A stretch of DNA of 5,820 nt, from the NCBI GenBank assembly GCA_946481585.1, contig CAMLOF010000195.1:1-5820 (forward strand), in the 5' to 3' direction. A program made the position numbers and the translations under genes. The notes below the pieces were generated by a model. It ran no database searches. It was not told the DNA's origin and worked only from the letters and a program-made list of their open reading frames with translations. Position 1 is the stretch's first letter, and each line of letters opens with the position of its first letter. Of this stretch, positions 1 through 5,820 are shown piece after piece. The DNA comes from an uncultured Macromonas sp. Its GTDB lineage: Bacteria; Pseudomonadota; Gammaproteobacteria; Burkholderiales; Burkholderiaceae.

Positions 1-572
1 TGCTGGAAGTGCGCAACAAGATGAAGGCCAAGGAAGCCGCAGGCGGCAAGAAGACGCTGCTGCTGGGCCCCAACTGCCCCGGCCTGATCACGCCCGACGA
101 GATCAAGATCGGCATCATGCCCGGTCACATCCACAAGAAGGGCCGCGTGGGCGTGGTGTCGCGCTCCGGCACGCTGACGTACGAAGCCGTGGCACAGCTG
201 TCCGAGCTGGGCATTGGCCAGTCGTCCGCCGTCGGTATCGGTGGTGACCCGATCAACGGCCTCAAGCACATCGACGTGATGAAGGCGTTCAACGACGATC
301 CGGACACCGACGCTGTGATCATGATCGGTGAGATCGGTGGCCCCGACGAGGCGGAAGCCGCCCAGTGGTGCAAGGCCAACATGAAGAAGCCCATCGTCGG
401 CTTCATCGCTGGCGTGACTGCCCCTCCGGGCAAGCGCATGGGCCACGCTGGCGCGCTGATCAGCGGCGGTGCCGACACGGCCGACGCCAAGCTGGCCATC
501 ATGGAAGAGTGCGGTTTCAAGGTGACCCGCAACCCGTCCGAGATGGGCAAGCTGCTCAAGGGTCTGCTCTGA
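1..572 (+). CDS. sucD: Succinyl-CoA synthetase (ADP-forming) alpha subunit, 5'-truncated by the window edge
   Basis: This subunit binds CoA and carries the phospho-histidine of succinyl-CoA synthetase, which interconverts succinyl-CoA and succinate with substrate-level formation of ATP in the cytoplasmic TCA cycle; it works as a complex with the SucB-type partner beta chain SucC. The reading frame is open from the left edge (first full codon at 3) to TGA at 570-572, giving about 189 residues of a family length near 290, so roughly the first 100 residues lie upstream. Visible landmarks are LLGPNCPG (bases about 60-83), [25 protein letters not shown] and the active-site loop GKRMGHAGA, whose His codon is at 444-446 and matches the phosphorylated His of the E. 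coli protein. The GTG at 9 is internal, not a start. sucC is expected just upstream. A terminator follows. Identity is close to certain. Confidence 0.97.
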   Translation, partial: LEVRNKMKAKEAAGGKKTLLLGPNCPGLITPDEIKIGIMPGHIHKKGRVGVVSRSGTLTYEAVAQLSELGIGQSSAVGIGGDPINGLKHIDVMKAFNDDPDTDAVIMIGEIGGPDEAEAAQWCKANMKKPIVGFIAGVTAPPGKRMGHAGALISGGADTADAKLAIMEECGFKVTRNPSEMGKLLKGLL

Positions 573-579
573 TCCCTGG

Positions 580-594
580 CCGGGCCTTGCCCGG
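580..594 (+). other. Small GC hairpin directly behind sucD
   Basis: CCGGGC at 580-585 is perfectly complementary to GCCCGG at 589-594, leaving a three-base loop. There is no T-run after it, so it is not a terminator on its own. It could stabilise the 3' end of the sucD transcript or pause polymerase ahead of the stronger hairpin at 611-642. Its function is inferred only; short GC hairpins also arise by chance in GC-rich DNA. Confidence 0.4.
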
Positions 595-610
595 TCTGAC
601 TCCCGCTCTG

Positions 611-642
611 AAGGGTCCGCGGCATGCGGGCCCTTTTTCTTT
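611..642 (+). terminator. Rho-independent terminator of the sucD transcript
   Basis: The arm GGGTCCGC (613-620) pairs with GCGGGCCC (626-633) over eight base pairs with one G-T wobble, around a five-base GGCAT loop. Two A-T pairs (611-612 with 634-635) extend the stem. The right arm runs into TTTTTCTTT (634-642). It lies 39 bases after the sucD stop and ahead of the next gene, so it should end the sucCD transcript and insulate it from the signalling genes. Confidence 0.9.
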
Positions 643-675
643 GTGACAAGACCAGGTCGGTGACACCCGTGGCGC

Positions 676-681
676 TACACT
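676..681 (+). promoter_or_regulatory. Tentative -10 element of a promoter for the five-gene operon
   Basis: TACACT at 676-681, inside GCGCTACACTC, matches the sigma-70 -10 consensus TATAAT at four of six positions. No good -35 box sits 16-18 bases upstream (the region around 652-658 is CCAGGTC), so the promoter is weak, needs an activator, or is miscalled. GTGACA occurs twice, at 643-648 and 660-665, seventeen bases apart, but the spacing to TACACT is wrong for a -35. A start point near 688 would place the ATG at 683 outside the transcript and favour the ATG at 719 for the phosphatase. Some promoter is expected here because a strong terminator lies just upstream. Confidence 0.35.
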
Positions 682-718
682 CATGCGTCACACTACCCGC
701 CATCACACCGCCCGCCCG

Positions 719-1498
719 ATGAAATGCGACTTCTTCAGCCTCAGCGACGCGGGCCGTGTTCGACCGAACAACGAGGATGCGGTAGCGGTGGTAGCCGAGT
801 CCGGGCTGGCCATATTGGCCGACGGGATGGGGGGCTACAACGCGGGCGAAGTGGCCAGCGCCATGGCCACCCGAATCATCAGCCAGTCCCTGGCGCCACG
901 CCTGCAAGCGGGCATGATCAACACGCGCGACATCCGTCAGTGGCTTGTGCAAAGCGTAGAAGCAGCCAACCTGGCCATTTACGAAGCCTCCCTTGCTGAC
1001 CCCGCCTACCGAGGCATGGGTACCACACTGGTGGTGGCGGTGTTCAACGGTGCACGCCTGACCGTGGCGCATGCCGGAGACTCGCGACTCTACCGTTTGC
1101 GCCAAGGGCAACTCGCCCCGCTCACCCGCGACCACTCCCTGCTGCAGGAACAGATCGACGCTGGGCTGGTGCCACCTGAACTGGCGCGCACGGCGCAGTA
1201 CAAGAACCTGGTCACACGCGCTGTGGGGGTGGAATCCTATGTGGACCTGGCCTTGGCAGACCACGTGGTGCAGCCAGGAGACACCTACCTGCTGTGCTCC
1301 GACGGCTTGAACGACATGCTTACCGACGCCCAGATGGCGGCCATCCTGCGGCGCGAGCGTGCCATGGCCACCGCAGGGCACGCCCTGGTGGAAGCAGCCA
1401 ACGCCGCCGGGGGACGAGATAATATTTCGCTGGTGCTGGTGCAATGCTCACCGGACCCGGCACGCGAGGTGTCACCGTCCCGCCCGGTGCCGCTGTAG
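719..1498 (+). CDS. PP2C-family (Stp1/PrpC-like) Ser/Thr protein phosphatase
   Basis: A metal-dependent phosphatase predicted to remove phosphate from Ser/Thr residues of cytoplasmic proteins, reversing a Hanks-type kinase. The 259-residue chain is one compact catalytic domain with no signal peptide or membrane segment. The PP2C motifs come in family order: SDAGRVRPNNED (9-20), LADGMGG (33-39), GMGTTLVVA (99-107), AHAGDSRLYR (117-126), TRDHS (136-140), LVTRAVG (164-170), CSDGLNDML (193-201) and GGRDNISLV (231-239). D35, D195 and D234 sit where the family coordinates its Mn/Mg pair, so the enzyme looks active. The ATG at 719 was chosen because the family starts a few residues before the first motif and a possible -10 box abuts the alternative in-frame ATG at 683. 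Neither start has a clear Shine-Dalgarno. It is the first gene of the operon, 31 bases before the FHA gene. The Pro/Ser tail after residue 243 looks disordered. Confidence 0.93.
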   Translation: MKCDFFSLSDAGRVRPNNEDAVAVVAESGLAILADGMGGYNAGEVASAMATRIISQSLAPRLQAGMINTRDIRQWLVQSVEAANLAIYEASLADPAYRGMGTTLVVAVFNGARLTVAHAGDSRLYRLRQGQLAPLTRDHSLLQEQIDAGLVPPELARTAQYKNLVTRAVGVESYVDLALADHVVQPGDTYLLCSDGLNDMLTDAQMAAILRRERAMATAGHALVEAANAAGGRDNISLVLVQCSPDPAREVSPSRPVPL

Positions 1499-1529
1499 AA
1501 CCAGAGCCCTAGACCCGGGGGAGACCTGC

Positions 1530-2165
1530 ATGACCAGAATCACCATCTCGATGGAAGGGGTGGACCTCAAGGAGTTCGAACTCACGAAGGAGCGGACCAC
1601 GCTCGGGCGGCGTCCGTACAACGACATCGTTATCGATCACTTGGCGGTCAGCGGCGAACATGCCGTCTTCGTCCAGAAGGACGGACAAGTGTCCATCGAA
1701 GACCTGCACAGCACGAACGGCACCTACGTCAACGGGAGGGCGGTACGCACCGCCGTGGTGGGGGCGGACGACCAGATCGAGATCGGGCGCTACCGCATCA
1801 GCGTGCTGCCAGCGGGGCATGTCCCTGCACCGCCCGTGGAACCCGAACCGCCCGCCTCCTCACCCGCTACTGCGTCTGCACCCGCGCAGAACCGCGCAGC
1901 GCGCATACGGGTGATCAGCGGCCCTGCTTCTGGCAGGGAAATGCCGTTGATCAAGGTCGTGACCACGCTGGGCAAGCCTGGCGTGGCAGTGGCTGCCATC
2001 ACGCAGCGCGGCACAGGTTACACCCTGACACTGGTGGATGGTGACACCCTCCCCACGGTCAACGGCCAGGCGGTGGCTGGACAGGAACCTGTGCACTTGA
2101 AGCACAACGACGTGATCAGTCTGGCGGGGACCGAGATGCTGTTCCAGTTCACCGGCGGCCAGTGA
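1530..2165 (+). CDS. FHA-domain protein with a second, degenerate FHA-like domain
   Basis: A predicted cytoplasmic phospho-threonine reader of 211 residues. The N-terminal half (about 1-95) is a canonical FHA domain: LGRRPYNDIVI (25-35) supplies the GR strand, VSGEHA (40-45) the conserved Ser and His, and STNGTYVNGR (61-70) the two Asn-Gly turns. A Pro/Ala-rich linker (about 95-122) leads to a second segment (about 125-208) with FHA-like spacing: TLGKPG (146-151), TVNGQ (176-180), LKHNDVISLAG (190-200) and EMLFQF (202-207). That copy lacks the Arg and the Ser-x-x-His of the binding site, so it probably cannot bind pThr in the usual way. The start is set by GGGGGAG at 1517-1523, six bases ahead of ATG. 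There is no signal peptide or catalytic domain. The stop TGA at 2163-2165 abuts the next gene. Its likely partner is a phosphorylated kinase or substrate controlled by the upstream phosphatase; this is inference. Confidence 0.92.
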   Translation: MTRITISMEGVDLKEFELTKERTTLGRRPYNDIVIDHLAVSGEHAVFVQKDGQVSIEDLHSTNGTYVNGRAVRTAVVGADDQIEIGRYRISVLPAGHVPAPPVEPEPPASSPATASAPAQNRAARIRVISGPASGREMPLIKVVTTLGKPGVAVAAITQRGTGYTLTLVDGDTLPTVNGQAVAGQEPVHLKHNDVISLAGTEMLFQFTGGQ

Positions 2166-2167
2166 TG

Positions 2168-2172
2168 AGGAG
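2168..2172 (+). promoter_or_regulatory. Ribosome binding site that decides the SH3b gene start
   Basis: AGGAG at 2168-2172 stands seven bases before the ATG at 2180, an ideal spacing. Competing in-frame starts (GTG at 2162, and ATG at 2165 overlapping the FHA stop codon) have no such site, and they would prefix a few extra residues to an otherwise clean signal peptide. Confidence 0.7.
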
Positions 2173-2179
2173 AAAGACC

Positions 2180-2740
2180 ATGACACCGATGCTGCGAACC
2201 TTGCTGCTGCCATTGCTGGCACTGCTGCTTCCATGCATGGCGCTGGCGCAGAAAAACGATGAATGGCTGGCCAAGTCGGACATTGCTCTGCGCAAGGCTG
2301 CAGGCGATCAGCAACCCGTGGTTTCACAGGTGAAGGCGCAAACGCCCTTGACCAAGACCGGCCCACGCTCTGGCCCCTGGACCCAGGTTCGCACCCCGAA
2401 TGGGCAGGTGGGCTGGGTGCACATGTTCGATCTGCAAAAGCCCTCCGGTCCGTCTGCCAGCGCACAGCCAGCAGGCTCGGGGCTGATGCGCACGCTGAGC
2501 CTGGCGGGCAAGAGCGCCAGCGGCTCCACCACCGCCACCACGCTGGCGGGCGTACGCGGCCTGGAAGCAGAAGACATTGCGAAGGCATCTCCCAACCCGG
2601 CTGCAGTCGCACAAGCGGAAAAGCTGCAAGCTTCGGCGGATCAGGCACGGCAGTTTGCCAGTGCCGCCAAGCTGAATGCCCGTGAGGTGGATGAGCTGCC
2701 GACGCTGCCTCTTCCCAGCGTCAGCTCAGCGCAAAAATGA
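2180..2740 (+). CDS. Exported SH3b-type (SH3_3-like) domain protein, periplasmic
   Basis: A small exported protein of 186 residues whose exact role is not known. Residues 1-23 form a typical Sec signal peptide (hydrophobic run 8-19) with probable cleavage after ALA23, so the mature chain starts at Gln24. Residues about 30-85 resemble a bacterial SH3 fold: ALRKAAGDQQPVV (36-48), LTKTGPRSGPWTQVRTP (57-73) and GQVGWVHMFDL (75-85), where the GWV strand is characteristic. Such domains often bind peptidoglycan or protein ligands, but the ligand here is unknown. A flexible Ser/Ala/Gly segment (about 88-120) leads to a conserved-looking tail, LAGVRGLEAEDI (122-133), then PNPAAVAQAEKLQ (138-150) and QARQFASAAKL (155-165), predicted helical. 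Cys19 lies in LLPC; Pro at -1 argues against a lipobox. The gene follows the FHA gene without a gap and ends 15 bases before the M48 protease gene, suggesting translational coupling and a shared envelope job. Confidence 0.82.
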   Translation: MTPMLRTLLLPLLALLLPCMALAQKNDEWLAKSDIALRKAAGDQQPVVSQVKAQTPLTKTGPRSGPWTQVRTPNGQVGWVHMFDLQKPSGPSASAQPAGSGLMRTLSLAGKSASGSTTATTLAGVRGLEAEDIAKASPNPAAVAQAEKLQASADQARQFASAAKLNAREVDELPTLPLPSVSSAQK

Positions 2741-2755
2741 TGTGAGAGTCCACGC

Positions 2756-3706
2756 ATGAACACACGTCTGACCACATCCCGCCGCGCTGGCTCGGCCATT
2801 GCTCTGGGCCTCGGCCTGCTGTTGAGCGCCTGTGTGAGCAACCCCTCGCAGCCGGGTGACAACTCTTTCGCCCAGGCCCTGGGCGCCCTGTCGAGTGCCG
2901 CCGCGCAAAGCGGCGTGCCTGTGGGCGCGCTGGGCAGCCAGGCATCCACGCACCTTCAGACGCTGCAACTGGTCGTGCAGTCTCTGGACAACATGGACGA
3001 GACGCGCGAAATCGAACTGGGCAGGCAGCTGTCGTCTGTTCTGCTGGGTAGCGCCAGAGCCTTGAATGACGAACCCACGCAGCGCTACGTGAACCGCCTG
3101 GGCCGCTGGATCAGCCTGCATTCCAGCCGCCCGCATCTGCCCTGGACCTTCGTGGTGCTGGACAACCCGGGCTTCAACGCCTTTGCCGCGCCAGGGGGCT
3201 ACGTCTTCGTGACCAGGGGCCTGCTGGAGCGCACCCCAACCGAGGCAGAATTGGCTGGCGTGCTTGCCCATGAGATCGTTCACGTGACCCAGAAGCACCA
3301 CCTCAAGGCCATGGTCACACAGGCGCGCACTCAGCTGGGCACTCAAGCTGCGGGGCATTTGCTGAGCAGGAACGGCGGCGACACGGTGAGCGGCATGCTG
3401 CTCAACCTGGGCCGCGAACTTTACGCCAAGGGCTTGGACCGCGCCGACGAGTTCGAGGCCGATCGCATGGGTGTGGCCTTGGCCACGCGCGCGGGCATGG
3501 ACCCTTACGGGCTGCTGGCGCTACTGCAGCAGATGTCCGGCGAGCAGACCAACGACCCCGCTTTCACGCTGGCCTTCTCCACACACCCGCCGACTCTGCA
3601 AAGGGTGGAATACCTGCGGCAGGCCATGGGCAACCGGTTGGACAAGTTTGCCGCATCATCCTCGCCCACGCTGGCGCAGCGCATCCGTTCGCAGCGCAGC
3701 CGCTGA
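2756..3706 (+). CDS. M48-family zinc metalloprotease lipoprotein (LoiP/BepA-like catalytic domain)
   Basis: A predicted envelope metalloprotease of 316 residues. The N-terminus has basic residues, a hydrophobic stretch (11-23) and the lipobox LSAC, with lipidation at Cys26. Val27 at position +2 is not the Asp inner-membrane retention signal, so sorting to the periplasmic face of the outer membrane is likely. The peptidase domain spans about 80-290. It contains NAFAAPGGYVFVTRGLL (141-157), the zinc and catalytic motif HEIVH (His172, Glu173, His176), and EFEAD (232-236), which supplies the third ligand, probably Glu232. All needed residues are present. There is no TPR region after the catalytic domain, so it resembles LoiP more than full-length BepA. 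Relatives degrade or assist misfolded outer-membrane proteins; the substrate here is unknown. GAGAG at 2744-2748 is a modest ribosome site seven bases before ATG. The cyclase gene follows after 18 bases. Confidence 0.93.
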   Translation: MNTRLTTSRRAGSAIALGLGLLLSACVSNPSQPGDNSFAQALGALSSAAAQSGVPVGALGSQASTHLQTLQLVVQSLDNMDETREIELGRQLSSVLLGSARALNDEPTQRYVNRLGRWISLHSSRPHLPWTFVVLDNPGFNAFAAPGGYVFVTRGLLERTPTEAELAGVLAHEIVHVTQKHHLKAMVTQARTQLGTQAAGHLLSRNGGDTVSGMLLNLGRELYAKGLDRADEFEADRMGVALATRAGMDPYGLLALLQQMSGEQTNDPAFTLAFSTHPPTLQRVEYLRQAMGNRLDKFAASSSPTLAQRIRSQRSR

Positions 3707-3724
3707 AGGCGCAAGAAGGAACAC

Positions 3725-5820
3725 ATGCGCCCCTGGCGGCACCTGCGCCGTACCCTGCTCACTGCCCTGCCGGTACTGTTTGCGCTACTGGCCGCTGGCG
3801 GTTGGAGGCATCCCGCCATCGTGCAGAAGCTGGATGCCTTTGTGTACGACGCTCGCCTTCGCGCCAGCATGCCCAGTACGCTGGACGACCGCATCGCGAT
3901 CATCGACATCGACGAGCCGAGCCTGGCGGAAGTGGGCCGCTGGCCCTGGTCGCGTGACCGCGTGGCCGCGCTGGTGGACGAGCTTTTCGTCAACCAGCGG
4001 GTGGCGGTGCTGGGCATGGACGTGGTCTTTGCCGAGCCAGACGAAAGCTCCGGGCTCAAGCGCTTGCAAGCCCTGGCGGACGGCCCGCTCAAGAACGAGA
4101 GAGGCTTTCAGCGTGAGTTGGCGCGGCTGGCACCCGAACTGGACAACGACCAGCGCCTGGCCCAAGCCTTGCACGACCGCCCGGTGGTGCTGGGCTACTA
4201 TTTCACCAGCGACCGCAACGGCCACCGCTCTGGCGTCCTGCCAGAGCCCGTCATCACCCGCGACAGCCTGGGCGGCCAAGGCTTCCACGCCACGCAGTGG
4301 AACGGCTACGGCAGCAACATTCCCGCACTGGCTGCAGGCGCCGCGCAGGCGGGCTTCCTCAACGCCATCGTTGACGCAGACGGCGTGGTGCGCTCATTGC
4401 CCCTGCTCGCGGAGTTTGAGGGCAACTACCACGAGTCACTGGCGCTGGGCGTGTTCCGCGCGCTGGCGGGCATGCCCGACGTGATGCCCGGCTTCCCCTC
4501 TGGCGATCTGGAAAAAACCTACGCTCACCTCGCCAACGTGGTGCTGGCACAAGGGGACCGCACATTCGCCATTCCGGTGGACCAGCGGGTCGCCACTCTC
4601 ATTCCATTCCGGGGCGCGGGTGGCCCGCAGGGTGGGTCATTCACGTACCACTCGGCGGCAGACGTGCTGCAGGGCAAGCTCCCCCCCGGCACCCTGGAAG
4701 ACAAGATCGTGCTGCTGGGCACCACCGCACCTGGCCTGATGGACCTGCGGGCCACTCCCGTGAGCGAGGTGTACCCGGGCGTGGAGACACACGCCAATCT
4801 GCTGTCGGCGCTGCTGGATGGCCGCTTGCCCGTGCAGCCTGACTACGCGATGGGCTTCGATCTGCTCCAGACACTGGCTGCCGGACTGCTGTTGCTGGCC
4901 CTGCTGCCACGCCTGAGCGCCTTGTGGTCCGCATTGATGACGGCCGCCGTGGCTGCCCTGCTCATCGGAGTCAACGCCTGGCTGTACGTGTCAGCAGCGC
5001 TGGTGCTGCCCATGGCGTCTGCGCTGCTGATGGTGTTCGCCTGCTACGCCATCGACACCGCCTACGGCTACTTCGTTGAAAGCCGCTCCAAGCGCCAATT
5101 GGCCGGGCTGTTCGGCACCTACGTGCCACCGGAACTGGTTGATGAGATGGTGAAGGAGCCCGAACGCTACGACATGCGCGCCACCGAGCGGGAGCTGACG
5201 GTGATGTTCAGCGACATGCGCGGCTTCACCAACCTGTCCGAGACCATGTTACCCCAGGCCTTGCAGGAACTGTTGAACCGAGTGTTCAGCCGCCTATCGG
5301 CGTGCATACGGCACCAACGCGGCACCATAGACAAATTCATGGGGGACTGCGTCATGGCCTTCTGGGGAGCCCCGATGGAAACCCCCGAACATGCCCGGCT
5401 GGCCGTGCTGGCAGCGCTGGACATGCGCCAGGCCATTGCCGCCATCAACCGTGAGCACGCTGCGCAAGGGCTGCCACCCATCGGCATGGGCGTGGGCCTG
5501 AACACCGGGCACATGTGCGTGGGCGACATGGGCTCCGACCTGCGCCGCAGCTACACGGTGATCGGCGATGCGGTGAACCTGGGCTCACGCCTGGAGGGGC
5601 TGAGCAAGCACTATGGTGTGGACATCATCGTCAGTGAGAGCACACGCGCGCAAGCGGGGGATGGCTTCGTGTGGAAGGAGCTGGACCGGGTGAAGGTCAA
5701 GGGCAAGGAAGAGGCTGTGACCATCCATACGCTGTTGGGCCGCCTGGAGGACATCACCCCCGCTCAACAGGCCGAGCTGACGCAATGGCACGATACGCTG
5801 CAGGCCTACCGTCGGCAGGA
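3725..5820 (+). CDS. CHASE2-domain class III adenylate cyclase, 3'-truncated by the window edge
   Basis: A membrane receptor predicted to make cAMP from ATP. The frame is open from ATG at 3725 (AAGGA at 3716-3720, four bases upstream) to the edge, giving 698 codons and no stop. Residues about 10-25 form a first membrane helix. A periplasmic CHASE2 sensor follows (about 35-365), with FVYDARLR (39-46), IIDIDEPSL (59-67), GRWPWSRDR (71-79), GMDVVFAEPD (97-106), DKIVLLGTTAPG (326-337) and PGVETHANLL near its end. Three more helices (about 378-395, 399-417, 424-443) lead to the cytoplasmic cyclase domain (about 490-665). Asp497 (FSDMRGFT) and Asp541 (KFMGD), 44 residues apart, are the metal ligands. 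Lys537 and Thr611 are the class IIIb substrate-selecting pair and favour ATP. Asn618 and Arg622 (VNLGSRLE) are the transition-state residues. All are intact, so it should be active as a dimer. The CHASE2 ligand is unknown. A few C-terminal residues are probably missing. Confidence 0.94.
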   Translation, partial: MRPWRHLRRTLLTALPVLFALLAAGGWRHPAIVQKLDAFVYDARLRASMPSTLDDRIAIIDIDEPSLAEVGRWPWSRDRVAALVDELFVNQRVAVLGMDVVFAEPDESSGLKRLQALADGPLKNERGFQRELARLAPELDNDQRLAQALHDRPVVLGYYFTSDRNGHRSGVLPEPVITRDSLGGQGFHATQWNGYGSNIPALAAGAAQAGFLNAIVDADGVVRSLPLLAEFEGNYHESLALGVFRALAGMPDVMPGFPSGDLEKTYAHLANVVLAQGDRTFAIPVDQRVATLIPFRGAGGPQGGSFTYHSAADVLQGKLPPGTLEDKIVLLGTTAPGLMDLRATPVSEVYPGVETHANLLSALLDGRLPVQPDYAMGFDLLQTLAAGLLLLALLPRLSALWSALMTAAVAALLIGVNAWLYVSAALVLPMASALLMVFACYAIDTAYGYFVESRSKRQLAGLFGTYVPPELVDEMVKEPERYDMRATERELTVMFSDMRGFTNLSETMLPQALQELLNRVFSRLSACIRHQRGTIDKFMGDCVMAFWGAPMETPEHARLAVLAALDMRQAIAAINREHAAQGLPPIGMGVGLNTGHMCVGDMGSDLRRSYTVIGDAVNLGSRLEGLSKHYGVDIIVSESTRAQAGDGFVWKELDRVKVKGKEEAVTIHTLLGRLEDITPAQQAELTQWHDTLQAYRRQ

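Noticed and set aside
642..665. A CRP-binding site (TGTGA with inverted TCACA), considered because the operon contains an adenylate cyclase.
   Set aside because: TGTGA at 642-646 has no TCACA partner at the proper spacing; the second copy (GGTGACA at 659-665) is a direct, not inverted, repeat.
125..1444. A long open frame on the - strand covering the end of sucD, the intergenic region and most of the phosphatase gene.
   Set aside because: It runs antisense through two genes with unmistakable family motifs and across a terminator. Its translation is rich in His, Gln, Arg and Ser with no recognisable domain, as expected for a shadow frame in GC-rich DNA.
2180..2248. Lipoprotein reading of the SH3b protein, using Cys19 in LLPC.
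   Set aside because: Pro at position -1 is not accepted in a lipobox, and ALA-Gln at 21-24 is a good signal peptidase I site.
1860..2648. A - strand open frame opposite the FHA and SH3b genes.
   Set aside because: It has no family motifs and a biased composition, and it is antisense to two well supported genes with good ribosome sites.
3471..4484. A + strand open frame of 337 codons crossing the M48/cyclase gene boundary.
   Set aside because: It straddles the stop of the protease gene and the start of the cyclase gene in a different frame. Its translation is a Trp/Arg/Thr/Ser-rich string without domains, while the overlapping frames encode conserved HEIVH and CHASE2 motifs.
1..5820. Mobile element, integrase, CRISPR array, tRNA or rRNA.
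   Set aside because: The window is filled by six colinear genes with uniform codon style. No terminal inverted repeats, transposase motifs, spaced direct repeats or tRNA-like cloverleaf segments were seen.

Overview
The window is GC-rich and almost fully coding, and every gene is on the + strand. Base composition, G/C-ending codons and the protein types (succinyl-CoA synthetase alpha chain, CHASE2 cyclase, FHA and PP2C proteins) suggest a betaproteobacterium, probably Burkholderiales and perhaps a Comamonadaceae-like genus. This placement is an inference from style and gene content; no database search was done.

Layout: (1) 1-572 holds the 3' two thirds of sucD, the alpha subunit of succinyl-CoA synthetase (TCA cycle). 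(2) 573-718 is a 146-base intergenic stretch with a convincing rho-independent terminator at 611-642 and a tentative -10 element at 676-681. It separates the housekeeping gene from what follows. (3) 719-5820 is a tightly spaced set of five genes that looks like one operon: a PP2C-type Ser/Thr protein phosphatase, a cytoplasmic protein with one canonical and one degenerate FHA domain, an exported SH3b-type protein, an M48 metalloprotease lipoprotein, and a membrane-bound CHASE2-class III adenylate cyclase that runs off the right edge. The last gene is open from 3725 to the window end with no stop, so its C-terminus is missing.

Taken together, the five genes look like a signalling module. The phosphatase and FHA protein handle phospho-threonine signals in the cytoplasm. 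The SH3b protein and the M48 lipoprotein act in the periplasm or at the outer membrane. The cyclase joins the two compartments, with a periplasmic CHASE2 sensor and a cytoplasmic cAMP-forming domain. No Ser/Thr kinase is present in the window. One would be expected nearby, most simply downstream of 5820. The shared pathway is inferred from co-localisation and domain logic. The individual domain calls are well supported by motifs. No mobile elements, tRNAs, rRNAs, CRISPR arrays or clear pseudogenes were seen.
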